Assembly: GCA_964575335.1 (NCBI GenBank)
Contig: CAZNPU010000035.1
Span: 1 to 30,714, forward strand
DNA from: CAZNPU01 sp964575335
Lineage (GTDB): Bacteria > Planctomycetota > Phycisphaerae > Phycisphaerales > SM1A02
Direction of reading: 5' to 3'
DNA length: 30,714 nt
The notes under the pieces were generated by a model that was given only the letters and a program-made list of their open reading frames with translations, made no database searches and was not told where the DNA came from. A program made the translations under genes and the position numbers. Positions 1 to 9,200 of this stretch are shown one piece after another. Numbering within the stretch: position 1 is the stretch's first letter; the number at the start of each line of letters is the position of its first letter.

Positions 1-110
1 TCAAAGCGCATCTGATAGCCGAAGATACTCCGCGTGCCGGTGCCGGTGCGATCGGCTTTGGGCGTGCCGCGTTCAAGCACATATCGCATGAGATCAAGGT
101 ATTGCCGCAT
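1..110 (-). CDS. thyA: Thymidylate synthase, N-terminal part (cut by window edge)
   Basis: The reverse strand from the ATG at 110-108 encodes 36 whole codons to the window edge, beginning MRQYLDLMRYVLERGTPKAD and continuing RTGTGTRSIFGYQMRF. This matches the start of ThyA, which methylates dUMP to dTMP with methylenetetrahydrofolate in the cytoplasm. The DRTGTGT loop contains the arginine (here residue 21) that binds the dUMP phosphate. The E. coli protein begins almost the same way, so the ATG at 110 is the likely start; a GTG one codon upstream is the only nearby alternative. No strong ribosome binding site is visible. The gene diverges from zwf across about 190 bp. The rest, including the catalytic cysteine, lies outside the window. 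Confidence 0.93.
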   Translation of the reverse strand, partial: MRQYLDLMRYVLERGTPKADRTGTGTRSIFGYQMRF

Positions 111-268
111 CACGGCATCATAGCGACTTCACCGCCTGGCCAAGCCGGGGCCACCGGGGAAGCGCCGCCGCAGCCGCAACTGCAACAACAGCAGCCACAA
201 CTGCCGGATCGGCGCTGATCTCCTGCGCTGCGCCTCGGGTCGACGCCGCCGTCTGGCCCCTATGCTAT

Positions 269-297
269 TTGACACTTGCCCCTCTGCCGTCATCATG
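269..297 (+). promoter_or_regulatory. Candidate sigma70-type promoter for zwf
   Basis: A perfect TTGACA hexamer at 269-274 is followed by a 17-nt spacer and a weak ATCATG hexamer at 292-297. The predicted start of transcription would be at or very near the zwf ATG at 305, giving a leaderless mRNA, which fits the lack of a ribosome binding site there. The -10 match is poor, so this is tentative. Confidence 0.3.
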
Positions 298-304
298 CTC
301 CGAC

Positions 305-1837
305 ATGATTCCCAAGCAACCCGAGCCGTGCATCATCGTGATCTTTGGCGCCTCAGGCGACCTGACCTCGCGCAAGCTCATCCCCGCACTGTACGAGATG
401 CATCGGGCGGGCGCTCTGCCTGCGGGAACCTGCGTCCTGGGCATCAGCCGCACCGAAATGTCGGATCAGCAGTGGCGCGACAAACTCGAACCGTGGGCCA
501 AGGAACACGCCAAGGGATTTGAACCTGCCTTGTGGCGCGAGTTCGCCGCGCGCATTTACTACTTTGCCGGCAACGCAACTGAACAAGCGGTCTGGCCCGC
601 ATTGGTGCAGCGCATCACCGCACTGGGCAACCAATACCTGTCTGAATCATCCTGTAACATTCTGTTTTATCTTTCCGTCGCACCGTCGCTGTACGAATCC
701 ATCATCGCGCGCATTGATGAATCGGGGCTGGTCACCGAAGGCAAGCGATGGTGTCGCATCAACGGCGGCAAGCTGCCGTGGCAGCGCATCATTGTGGAAA
801 AGCCTTTGGGCCGGGACGCCGCCTCCGCCGCCTCGCTCAACCGTGCGCTGGGCCGGACTTTTGAAGAAGAGGCCATCTACCGCATCGACCATTACCTGGG
901 CAAGGAACTGGTGCAGAACCTGCTGGTGTTCCGCTTCGCCAACACGATCTTCGAGCCGCTGTGGAATCACCGCTATATCGATCACGTGCAGATTTCCGCC
1001 GCTGAAACCGTTGGCGTGGGCAACCGTGCCGAGTTCTACGATGAAGCGGGCGCGATTCGCGACATGATCCAGTCGCATCTGCTGCAGGTTCTGGCGCTGG
1101 TGGCGATGGAGCCTCCGACGAGCTTCACTAGCCACGACATCCGTAACGAAAAAATCAAGGTGGTTAATGCGATCAAACCCACGCCGCTGGACCGACTGAC
1201 TGAATTCGCTGCGCTGGGGCAGTTTGCAGGCGATGAGAAGGAAGTCGCCTATCACGAAAATCCCAAGGTCAAGCCAGGCACCACAACGGAAACCTTCGCA
1301 GCCATTGAACTGCACTTTGAGAACTGGCGCTGGGCGGGCACGCCGTTTTATATTCGCACCGGCAAACGCCTGGCCGCCAAACGCACCGAGATCGTCATTC
1401 AGTTCAAACAGCCGCCCGCCAATCTGTTTCGGCACGTCGAGCCGTTTGTCTCCGGCGGGATGAGGCCGGCCAATCAAATCGTGATCGAAATCGCGCCGCG
1501 CGAAAGCGTAAGCCTTCGATTTGAAGGCAAAGTGCCCGGCCACGGGGTGCGGCTTGATTCAGTGACGATGGATTTCGATTACGCCAAACGGTTCAACGCC
1601 CAGCCGGTGGAAGCATATGGACCGCTGATTCTTGATGCGATGCGCGGCGACCAGACGCTGTACAAACACCGCTATGAAGTGGAAGCGGCATGGAACGCGG
1701 TGATGCCGTTTCTTGGCCCCGAGTCGGCGGCGATTCGCAAAGACATTCACGCCAACTACGCCCCGGGAAGCTGGGGTCCAGCAAGCGCCGACGCCCTGCT
1801 GGCCAAGCACGGCCGCACGTGGCACAACGTCAGTTGA
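305..1837 (+). CDS. zwf: Glucose-6-phosphate 1-dehydrogenase
   Basis: This 510-residue protein catalyses oxidation of glucose 6-phosphate to 6-phosphogluconolactone with NAD(P)+, the entry step of the oxidative pentose phosphate pathway, in the cytoplasm. The N-terminal dinucleotide-binding motif GASGDL is at residues 15-20, EKPLG at 165-169 and the active-site signature RIDHYLGKE at 193-201. The length is normal for the family. The frame stays open to a TTG at 269, but family members begin just before the nucleotide-binding strand, so the ATG at 305 (MIPKQPEP) is preferred. There is no obvious ribosome binding site. The gene diverges from thyA and converges with the transporter gene at 1984. 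No pgl or gnd partner is seen beside it. Confidence 0.95.
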   Translation: MIPKQPEPCIIVIFGASGDLTSRKLIPALYEMHRAGALPAGTCVLGISRTEMSDQQWRDKLEPWAKEHAKGFEPALWREFAARIYYFAGNATEQAVWPALVQRITALGNQYLSESSCNILFYLSVAPSLYESIIARIDESGLVTEGKRWCRINGGKLPWQRIIVEKPLGRDAASAASLNRALGRTFEEEAIYRIDHYLGKELVQNLLVFRFANTIFEPLWNHRYIDHVQISAAETVGVGNRAEFYDEAGAIRDMIQSHLLQVLALVAMEPPTSFTSHDIRNEKIKVVNAIKPTPLDRLTEFAALGQFAGDEKEVAYHENPKVKPGTTTETFAAIELHFENWRWAGTPFYIRTGKRLAAKRTEIVIQFKQPPANLFRHVEPFVSGGMRPANQIVIEIAPRESVSLRFEGKVPGHGVRLDSVTMDFDYAKRFNAQPVEAYGPLILDAMRGDQTLYKHRYEVEAAWNAVMPFLGPESAAIRKDIHANYAPGSWGPASADALLAKHGRTWHNVS

Positions 1838-1983
1838 ATACCCCACGTTGTTGCTGCGCATCAGCATACGAGCGTGATGCGTACCCGATAACGCTCATCG
1901 CTTATTACTCATCACTCATCGCACTCAATACGCGATTCGAGCGCGACGCCTTTATCGCTTCATCTCATCGCCTACATCTCTGC

Positions 1984-3111
1984 CTAAGCACCGCTTTCGC
2001 CCTCGGCAATGGCGAGTTTCTGTTCGTTGATGCGGCGTTGCCGGCTGATGTACCACTGCGTGCCGAGCATCAGCAAAGCCCCGCTGACCGCCACCACCCC
2101 GCCGACCCATTGGCCCAGGCTCAGCCGCTCGCCGAAGATGGGAATTGATCCCATGGCGACGATGAAGGGCTGCAGTTGCAGGACGCCTGCCGACACCGCT
2201 ACTCCAAGCCGCGCGATGCTGACGTAATAAAACACATGGCCGATCGCAATGCCGATCAGCGCACTGAACAGCAGCAGCAAAAACTGCGTGTCCGACATTT
2301 CAAAAACGCCCATGCCAAACGACTTGCCGAGTACGAACATCAGCGCCACCATGACCAGCGCGGTGTATTGACAGATCGCTGCAAACGCCAGGACCGAGTG
2401 CACGCCTTCCATGTATTTGCGCACCGCCAGCCCGTAGCAGGCAAACAGCATTCCGCTGGCAAGAGCAAGCGTAATGCCCTGGACATGCGCCGCTGTCGTG
2501 CCCCATTCCGCGCCGCTGGCGGTCCGCATCGGCGCAGCGCTGACGACATTTTCAGCGCCTGCAGCATCCAAAGCGCCACCGGCCTCTGCGTGCTCAGCAT
2601 GCTCAACCGCTGCTGCGACAGCGCCAAGCGCAACGTGATCTGCCTCGCTGTCGTCGTCATCATTATTGTCCAGAACAACGACGCCGATCATGCCTATCAC
2701 CAGCACGAGCGCGCCGAGCAGATAGCCCGGCGTGCGAATGACGGCACGCTCTTTGGGAAACATCAGCCACGCGCCGATCGCCACGAACAGAAGCTGACTT
2801 CGCAGGCCGAAGGTCAGGAGTCCCGGATCAATGCGGTAGTGCGCGTAGGTAAAGCACACCTGCCCCATTGCGTTCACGATGCTTGGAATCAGCGCCGCCA
2901 TCCACAAGCCGCGCGGCAGGCCCGAGCGCACTGCAACGTAGATCAAGACCGGCGCCCACACCAATGCGCTGAAGCCGTATCGCCAGCCGTTGCTTGTCCA
3001 TGGATCAATCTGCTCAGCGAAATGACGCAGAAACAGCGGCACGCTTGCCCAGCCGAGCAAGGTCAACACAACTGTCACAATGCCAAAGGCAGCTGAAGGA
3101 CGCGAACTCAT
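1984..3111 (-). CDS. EamA/DMT-family transporter
   Basis: This 375-residue hydrophobic protein has about ten membrane segments in two repeated halves, the pattern of the drug/metabolite transporter (EamA) superfamily of inner-membrane exporters and permeases. The first half begins with FGIVTVVLTLLGWASVPLFL, and the second with a long hydrophobic stretch after residue 190. Between the halves is an unusual loop of about 65 residues, rich in Asp, Ala, Glu and His and starting LDNNDDDDSEADH, probably cytoplasmic. The start is placed at the ATG at 3111 (MSSRPSAAF); the frame is open for 31 more codons upstream, but that stretch is not membrane-like. The substrate cannot be told. The gene converges with zwf and diverges from the HNH gene. 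Confidence 0.85.
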   Translation of the reverse strand: MSSRPSAAFGIVTVVLTLLGWASVPLFLRHFAEQIDPWTSNGWRYGFSALVWAPVLIYVAVRSGLPRGLWMAALIPSIVNAMGQVCFTYAHYRIDPGLLTFGLRSQLLFVAIGAWLMFPKERAVIRTPGYLLGALVLVIGMIGVVVLDNNDDDDSEADHVALGAVAAAVEHAEHAEAGGALDAAGAENVVSAAPMRTASGAEWGTTAAHVQGITLALASGMLFACYGLAVRKYMEGVHSVLAFAAICQYTALVMVALMFVLGKSFGMGVFEMSDTQFLLLLFSALIGIAIGHVFYYVSIARLGVAVSAGVLQLQPFIVAMGSIPIFGERLSLGQWVGGVVAVSGALLMLGTQWYISRQRRINEQKLAIAEGESGA

Positions 3112-3308
3112 GGCGGCCAAATCCAAAAGCCCCACCACATGGAAAGAGCGGGATAGTAGCCTGCCCGTCGCCTGCGTGGTACAGCCGAGCTGGGACGCAG
3201 CCATGAAATACCCGGCATTGCATGCAGCCGCAATACTCGCAACGGCGAGGCGAGATCATCATCGCAGCGCGTGGCCCTGACGCCGCTGCATCCGTACCAT
3301 CCGCCAAG

Positions 3309-3713
3309 ATGCCCCATCAATCCGATCAACCGCTGCACCGATGCGGCCTGTGCAATCGCCTGGTGTCAGCGATCACGCGCCATCACCTGGTGCCGCAGTC
3401 GCGCACGCACAAACGAAAGCGCCGCAGACAGCTTGAAGCAGGCGCGAGCAGCCAGCCGGGAACTGACCGTGTGAAAGGCCAGGACCGCCCCGCAGCATCA
3501 ACCACGATCGGCCTCTGCCGGGCATGTCACAACATGGTGCATGCGGTACTGACCGAAAAGCAGCTTGAATCGGATTACCACACGCGCGAGTCGCTGCTGG
3601 CACACCCTCAAATCGCGCAGTTTGTCAAATGGGTCGCTCGACAAGATCCCAACCGCCGTATTGCGGTGCATCAGACGCGCGCAAGACGTCGGCAGTCATG
3701 CAAGAGAATGTAA
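3309..3713 (+). CDS. Small HNH-endonuclease-like protein
   Basis: The protein of 134 residues (from MPHQSDQ) has the pattern C12-x2-C15, H25-H26-x2-P, then C70-x2-C73-H74-x3-H78. This is the zinc-ribbon-plus-HNH arrangement of small HNH nucleases: the paired cysteines would bind structural zinc and the HH and CH..H residues would form the metal-dependent nuclease site. The tail (YHTRESLLAHPQIAQFVKWV) looks folded. A loop of about 30 basic or polar residues separates the two halves. The frame is open back to an ATG at 3222, so up to 29 further N-terminal residues are possible; neither start has a good ribosome binding site. The cellular role is unknown and no phage or restriction neighbours are present. 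It converges with the BON gene. Confidence 0.7.
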   Translation: MPHQSDQPLHRCGLCNRLVSAITRHHLVPQSRTHKRKRRRQLEAGASSQPGTDRVKGQDRPAASTTIGLCRACHNMVHAVLTEKQLESDYHTRESLLAHPQIAQFVKWVARQDPNRRIAVHQTRARRRQSCKRM

Positions 3714-3844
3714 GACACAACGAGACAACGCAAGGAAGAATTTTCACTTCAGCTGCGTGTGCCAGCCTCATCCAATGTGCTCAAACAAACGCACAGCAAC
3801 GCAGCGAATTTCTCGCATTCATTCAGCGTCAGTCAGAGCGATGT

Positions 3845-4396
3845 TCAGATGCCTGACATGCCCGATGATCCCGTGGGCTGCCCCTGAACGCTTATGCGGT
3901 TGATCACGCTGCGCACATTTGGCAAAGTGCTGGCGGCATCGATGATCCTGTCAACTTCATCCGTCCGGGCCGATCCGCTCAGCGTCACCATGCCGCCGCT
4001 GACTTCAATTTCAATCCGATCAGCATTGTCGATGCGCTCCTGCAGGCGTGAGCGGATCTTTTCGCGCAGTTCGATGTCGTCCATCGTGCCCTGCTGACTG
4101 GTCCTTGTCTCCATGCCGCCCGTCATGCTCTCTTCTCGGCCGCGCCCGCTCAGGCGCTGCGCCTGCTGGCGCATGACATCCTGCGTTCGATGCATATAGC
4201 GGCCAGCCGCCTCACGGGCGTGCAAGCGCCGACGGCTTCCCACTTCGGGATCCATCATGTACATCAGCCCGGCGCCGACCGCCATTCCGGCCATAAAGGT
4301 AACCATCGGCGTCAACACTGACATCATCGACGACATATCCATGCCGCCTTCGTCCTCGTCTTCATAGTCGTATTCGTCATATTCATGATGTCGCAT
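3845..4396 (-). CDS. Membrane-anchored BON-domain protein
   Basis: This 183-residue protein starts with a strongly acidic, Tyr-rich stretch (residues 5-17, YDEYDYEDEDEGG), then a Met-rich hydrophobic segment at about 26-48 followed by the basic run SRRRLHAREAAGRY, as in YtxH-like membrane proteins. The C-terminal part (about 108-171) is a BON domain: LREKIRSRLQERI, then IEIEVSGGMVTLSGSARTD and NVRSVINRISV. BON domains are thought to bind phospholipid or other envelope components and occur in stress and osmotic-shock proteins such as OsmY. The ATG at 4396 has a good GGAG ribosome binding site eight bases upstream; an open extension of 51 codons upstream is rejected. Function in the envelope is inference. 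Confidence 0.8.
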   Translation of the reverse strand: MRHHEYDEYDYEDEDEGGMDMSSMMSVLTPMVTFMAGMAVGAGLMYMMDPEVGSRRRLHAREAAGRYMHRTQDVMRQQAQRLSGRGREESMTGGMETRTSQQGTMDDIELREKIRSRLQERIDNADRIEIEVSGGMVTLSGSARTDEVDRIIDAASTLPNVRSVINRISVQGQPTGSSGMSGI

Positions 4397-4557
4397 TGCA
4401 AGTCTCCAAAAGGTTAATCCGTTGCGATGGTATGACCCGCATCGCCGATATACAGATGTCCAAAGCACAAATAAGAAAGCAGCACGATGAGAGAAAAATC
4501 GGGGTAATACATCACCCGCACGAACAGAACATGACATGCATGCATTCATGCATCAAA

Positions 4558-4677
4558 AATCAACAGGTCAGCACATCAACAGAGTTGCTGGCCTTGGCGG
4601 CGCACCGCATACGAACGGTTTTCGTGCTGACTGAGCGCCAACTGCGGGCAGTGACTGTTGAATGCTGACCGTTGATT
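4558..4677. repeat. Long imperfect inverted repeat
   Basis: The arms 4558-4582 and 4655-4677 are reverse complements over three blocks (AATCAAC, GGTCAGCA, TCAACAG), with one extra base between blocks 1 and 2 and a CA/T difference between blocks 2 and 3. That is 22 paired positions around a 72-nt centre. It lies in the 311-bp gap between the small hydrophilic gene and the BON gene, where no gene is seen. It could be a folded transcript end or the remains of a small mobile element. Confidence 0.5.
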
Positions 4678-4707
4678 TGATTCTTTGCGTGTTGTGAACT
4701 GTTTTTC

Positions 4708-4935
4708 TTACTGTCCGCCCTGTTCGCGCCCCTGGTTATTCCCTTGCTGCTTTTGTTCACCTTGTTCAGCACGGCTTTCACCGGCATGTTTCTTTTCTTT
4801 TTCTTCGGGCTTCTTACCGCGGATGCCTGCAAACTGGCCTCGCTCATCGCGAACCTGCCGTCTGGCCGATTCCCGTCCGCCTCTTGCCCGATCCTCCTGG
4901 GTCAGATTTGATCCGCGGGCGTTGTTGTCTGCCAT
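4708..4935 (-). CDS. Small hydrophilic KGG-like stress-type protein
   Basis: The predicted 75-residue protein is highly charged and has no membrane segment. Residues 11-31 (NLTQEDRARGG, then ESARRQVRDERG) resemble the Gly/Arg/Lys repeats of small KGG or con-10-like stress proteins. The C-terminal half is a disordered run of Lys, Glu, Gln and Gly ending GREQGGQ. The ATG at 4935 has an AAAGGAA ribosome binding site nine bases upstream, which is the main support for a real gene. It reads toward the BON gene on the same strand, about 310 bp away. A role in desiccation or general stress is only suggested by composition. Confidence 0.6.
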   Translation of the reverse strand: MADNNARGSNLTQEDRARGGRESARRQVRDERGQFAGIRGKKPEEKEKKHAGESRAEQGEQKQQGNNQGREQGGQ

Positions 4936-5544
4936 CGCTGAGTTCCTTTACCACGTCACCTGTGTTCTCTTGGCCTCCTGGCAAATCCGGCTGCGGGGGC
5001 GTATTCATCGTTCCGCAACCGCGCCACATGGCCGGAAAAACCCAAATTTCACCTTCACCCCTCAGCGACCGTCATAACCGAGGATACGACTGCCCGGATC
5101 GTCATGGCTGTAGGGTTAACTCCCAGTTCCCCGTGGTCATCGATCTGTACAGTCCAGCCGACCACAGCGACAAACATGCTTGATAACGGCTCAGACTTCA
5201 GACACCACCTGAGAACCTGATTCATCCAGTTGGATTGATCCGCCACAGCGTGTAATCACTACTTTGATTCTTACTTCCGCCTGTTATGTATCCCGCCACG
5301 CAACTGCCGGCGTGCACTGACAGCCCGCACGCGCATGTTCACCCATGCAGTTCTCCTGCTGGCAAGAAACCGTGCGCATGGCATCGCGTCCAGCGGTTTC
5401 ACGCCGCACCGGCATGCTGATCATGTCATATCTTCGTTCCGCAACACATCATGCATCGCGGGTCCCATCCGGCTGCGCCTGAAGCGTCTGTTCGCTCAGG
5501 CAGCGAGTCGTGCTGGTCCAATCAAATCAGTTGCAGTTTGATTC
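4936..5544. other. 609-bp stretch without a confident gene
   Basis: No protein with recognisable motifs is present. A GTG-started reverse frame at 5055-5246 (63 codons) lacks a ribosome binding site and codon bias. A tiny reverse frame at 5284-5346 has a good ribosome binding site and is listed separately. The A+T-rich palindromic bases just after the response-regulator stop (5520-5543) are too weak to call a terminator. Confidence 0.5.
5284..5346 (-). CDS. Possible 20-residue small protein
   Basis: An ATG at 5346 is preceded by AGGAG at a spacing of six bases, and the frame encodes MGEHARAGCQCTPAVAWRDT before TAA. The ribosome binding site is better than those of several sure genes nearby. 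The peptide has a Cys-x-Cys pair but no known family. With such a short frame, chance is a serious alternative. Confidence 0.2.
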   Translation of the reverse strand: MGEHARAGCQCTPAVAWRDT

Positions 5545-6210
5545 CTACGCCTCCACCAGTCCCTCACGAATGGCGTACCGCGCCAGTTCCACTCGATCGT
5601 GCATGTTCATCTTCTGCATGATCGAAGCACGATGCGCATCGACGGTTTTGGGACTGCGGCAAATGGTCTTGGCGATTTCCGCCCGCGAAAGCCCCTTGCC
5701 GATCATCCGCAGAATCTGCTGTTCGCGCGGGGTCAGGGCCTGAAGCTTGGAAGCCGGTTTCTTGACGCCGTTGCCGTTGGTCATGCGATCGCTGCTGCAT
5801 CGCCCCATCACCGCCGGGCCAAAGGCAAATTCGCCCTGCATCATCTTGCGAATGGAGTCGATGATCATCTCCGGATCATCGGTCTTCGACAGATATCCCC
5901 ACGCGCCGGCGTTCACCGCTGCATCAATGTAATGATCGCGCACGAACGCGCTGAGAATGATCACGCGCGTGTTCGGCAACTGCCGCACCAGATCCTCCAG
6001 CGCCTCAAACGGATCCGGACCGGGCATTTCAATATCAAGCAGCACAACGTTAGCGTTGGTGCGCTTGGCCTCGGCGACAAGATCTTCAGCGGTGGGGAGA
6101 CGGCCGACAAATTCCATGTCGCGCGCCAGGCTCAGCCGTGCCTGAAGCCCTTCGACTAAAAACGCATGATCGTCCACGCACAGAACTCGAATGGGCGTCT
6201 TGGTCAACAT
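5545..6210 (-). CDS. Response regulator with LuxR/NarL-type HTH
   Basis: The 221-residue protein has a receiver domain (about 6-125) with the acidic pair D13-D14, phosphoacceptor D59 in VVLLDIEMPG and K109 in GYLSKT. A LuxR-type helix-turn-helix follows at about 158-220 (LTPREQQILRMIGKGLSRAE, then TVDAHRASIMQKM). It should be phosphorylated by the adjacent histidine kinase and then bind promoter DNA. The ATG at 6210 overlaps the end of the kinase gene by 7 nt (the kinase TGA is at 6206-6204). A GGAGG lies upstream inside the kinase gene, so translation is probably coupled. A linker of about 30 residues joins the domains. Target genes are unknown. Confidence 0.93.
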   Translation of the reverse strand: MLTKTPIRVLCVDDHAFLVEGLQARLSLARDMEFVGRLPTAEDLVAEAKRTNANVVLLDIEMPGPDPFEALEDLVRQLPNTRVIILSAFVRDHYIDAAVNAGAWGYLSKTDDPEMIIDSIRKMMQGEFAFGPAVMGRCSSDRMTNGNGVKKPASKLQALTPREQQILRMIGKGLSRAEIAKTICRSPKTVDAHRASIMQKMNMHDRVELARYAIREGLVEA

Positions 6211-9200
6211 CTGGAAGGTCCTCCATTAAAGGTGCTTGCGGCTCGATGAAGAGCCTGTCGCAATTCGCGGTACGATCCGTCGGCCGCGATGATTCCTGGT
6301 TGCTGAACCCACTGTTCCGGCACCGCCCCCACCAGAATAATCCGACGCTCAGGTCGCTTTCGCAAAAATTGCTCAGCGTGCTCATGCGGTATGGCCGTCG
6401 ATTCAGTGATCCACAGCGTCTCCTCCCCAGGCCGATCGCTGTTGCTGGCAATGTCAAATCCCGATGACTGCAGCAATGCCGTGGCGTATGACGCAATGCG
6501 CTGATCCTTGATTTCCACGCGGGCCACACGGGCTGCTGCCGACGCGTCGTCCAGCACATCGCCCTGATCAACAATCGGCAGCGTCATTGTCGCGGTCGCA
6601 CCCCGATTCGGAGTCGATTCCAACTCCAGCGAACCGCCGACCGATTCCACAATCCCCCGCACCATCGAAAGCCCAAGCCCCGTGGAAAGCGTGCGTTTCT
6701 TGGTGGTGAAAAACGGATCCATTGCATGGCGGCGAACTTTTTCGGTCATGCCCCGGCCGTTGTCGGTCACGCCGACTTTCACCTCGCGACCGCTCGGCGC
6801 CAACTGCGCCCACACACGCACCCAGCCATCTCTGGTGATCGCCTCGCCTGCGTTCATCACCAGATTGAAAACCGCCTGCGTCAACTGGTGCGGGGCGATT
6901 GCAAGCCGAGGCAAATTCTCAGGCAATTCGACCGACAACTCTGCAGTGCGCGGCAGCGACTTGCTCAGCAGAGAACCGGCCTCCGCCCACCACAGATGAA
7001 GATCAGTGCTGCCGACTGAAGCGGTCGCATCATGCGGATCAAGCGCAAATAGCCGCAGGCCGCTGCCCAGTCTCCGCAGATTGACTGCCGCCTGCCGCAC
7101 CGCACGCAGCTCATTGAGCGCCTCATCGGGCAATGACTGAGCAAGCAGATAATCCAGCCGGCAGAGAATCGGCAGTACCAGGTTGCCGATGTCATGGCCA
7201 AGCCCGGTCGCAAGCGTGCCGATTGAAGCCAGCCGCTCCGCAAAGCGCAACTGCTCGTGCGAGTGCTCAAGCGCTGCAGTGCGCTCAACCACCAGCGTTT
7301 CCAGGTGCTCACGGTAGCGCTGCAGTTCCTCACCGGCGCGATGCCGCGCAATCGCCGTGGCCAGAACGCTTGCTGCGGTCTGCACAAAATGCACATCGCT
7401 GTGTGAGAATGCATGCGGCTTATTTGCAAACACAGCCAAAGCGCCAACCGCGCGATCGCTGCCCTGTATGCTCACGCCCACCCCGCTGGCAATGCCGTGC
7501 TTTTCTCGAAATGACGACTCAGTTCCCTGATCGGTCGATCGCCAATCGTCCACAACGCGAGGCTCGTCGCTCAAAAGCATCGCAAACAGCGCCGGATCAT
7601 CATCGCGGTCGATCGACGTCTGGCCGATTTCGCTGTGATGAAAGCCAACGCCAGCTTTCAGGCAAAGCTCATCTTCGCGATCGGTGAATTCGAAAAACGC
7701 CACGCGCGAACAGCGCAGCGTTCGGCCGATGAAGACCAGTGCTTCCTGCAGAAAATCATTCATATCAAGCACTGTCAGCGCGCGCTGACTGATGCGAGCA
7801 ATCGCGCGTTGCTGTCTGGCTCGCGTGCGAAGCGATATCTCCGCCTGCTTGAGTTCGGAGATATCCGTGCAACTGCCGATGTACCCCAGAAACGTGCCGT
7901 CGCATGAAAAACGAGGCAGGCCGATGTCAAGCAGCCAGCGGTATTCTCCATCATGCCGGCGCAGGCGGTACTCCATCTGAAACTGCTGGCGCGAATCAAC
8001 CGCACTGATGTACGCCTGCTGCGTGCGCTCGCGATCTTCAACGTGAATTGCTTCAATCCACTGCGCCTGTGTTGTTTCGTTACTTTCCCAGCCGGCAAAC
8101 TTCTTCCATTGGTGATTCAGATACTCGGCGCGCATGGTCTGGTCGGTCATCCAGATCATCACCGGAGCCGCATCGGCCAACATACGGAAGCGTTCTTCGC
8201 TTTCCTGCAGCGCTTCCTGCGCTGTGCGCCGTTCGGTTACGTCCATGCACACCCCCGCCATGCGAATCGGCTCCCCCTGCTCATTGCGATAGACCCGGCC
8301 TCGCCCTCCCACCCACCGCACCCGTTGATCCGGCAGGATGATCCGATAGGTCATCTCATACTCATCGTCTTCGTGCAGCGCGCGTTGAATGGCATTCAGC
8401 ACCGCCTCGCGATCATCAGGATGCACATCACGCTGGAACGCTTCAAAGGTGCCCTCAAACGACCCGCGCGGAATGCCGTGAATGTCTTCCAGCGTGGCGG
8501 ACCAATTCAGCCGTCCACTGCACGTATCCCACGACCACACACCCATGCTGCCTGCTTCCAGCGCGATCGACAACCGATCCTGACTCTCACGCAGCGCAGC
8601 CTCTGCGTTTTTGCGATCGGTAATGTCCACGAACACGCCCACGCAGCCTTGCACTTGCAACGATGCGGAATCGACAATCGGCGAGGCGTAAATCGAAATC
8701 ACGCGACGCTCACCATCATCATCGCGCACAATTTCCGCTTCAAAATCCCGCACTTCCCTGCCATGCGTCATCGCATACTGCATGGGCAGTTCTTCTACCG
8801 ACAGTTCCCGGCCGTCGCGATATATCTTGAACGGCAGCAAGTCTGCGTTCTCACCGCCCATGGAAGGATTAACGTCAGGCGGCAGCCCCAGAATTTCCGC
8901 ACAGGTCGGATTCATGGTCATTTGCCTGCACGAGAGATCGTTGGTCATGCATACGCCCACCGGCATGACCGACAGCAGCGTTTGCAGTTCGCTGACGCGC
9001 CGGTTCAAGTCAGCATACAGCCGGGCATTATCCACCGCCATCGCGCAGCGGCGAGCCAGTTCCTCAGCCAGCAAAAGATCGGCTTTAGTGAACCGACGCT
9101 CCGCGCGCTCGCTGACGAATATCATCGCGCCGATCGTTCGTCCGCGGGCAATCAGCGGCACGATCATCGCCGACCGCAACCCCAGTTTGCGCAGCGCCTG

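Noticed and set aside
3..218. Open forward frame ending in a Gln/Pro-rich tail at the left edge
   Set aside because: The first 110 bases clearly code for ThyA on the other strand; the forward frame has no known start or motif.
1891..1971. Three copies of CTCATCGC between zwf and the transporter
   Set aside because: Irregular spacing and no symmetry; too short to distinguish from chance.
2176..3096. Forward frame of 306 codons opposite the transporter
   Set aside because: Its composition (His, Gln, Arg-rich) is typical of antisense of a membrane protein gene and shows no motif.
5055..5246. Reverse GTG-started frame of 63 codons
   Set aside because: No ribosome binding site, no codon bias and no motif.
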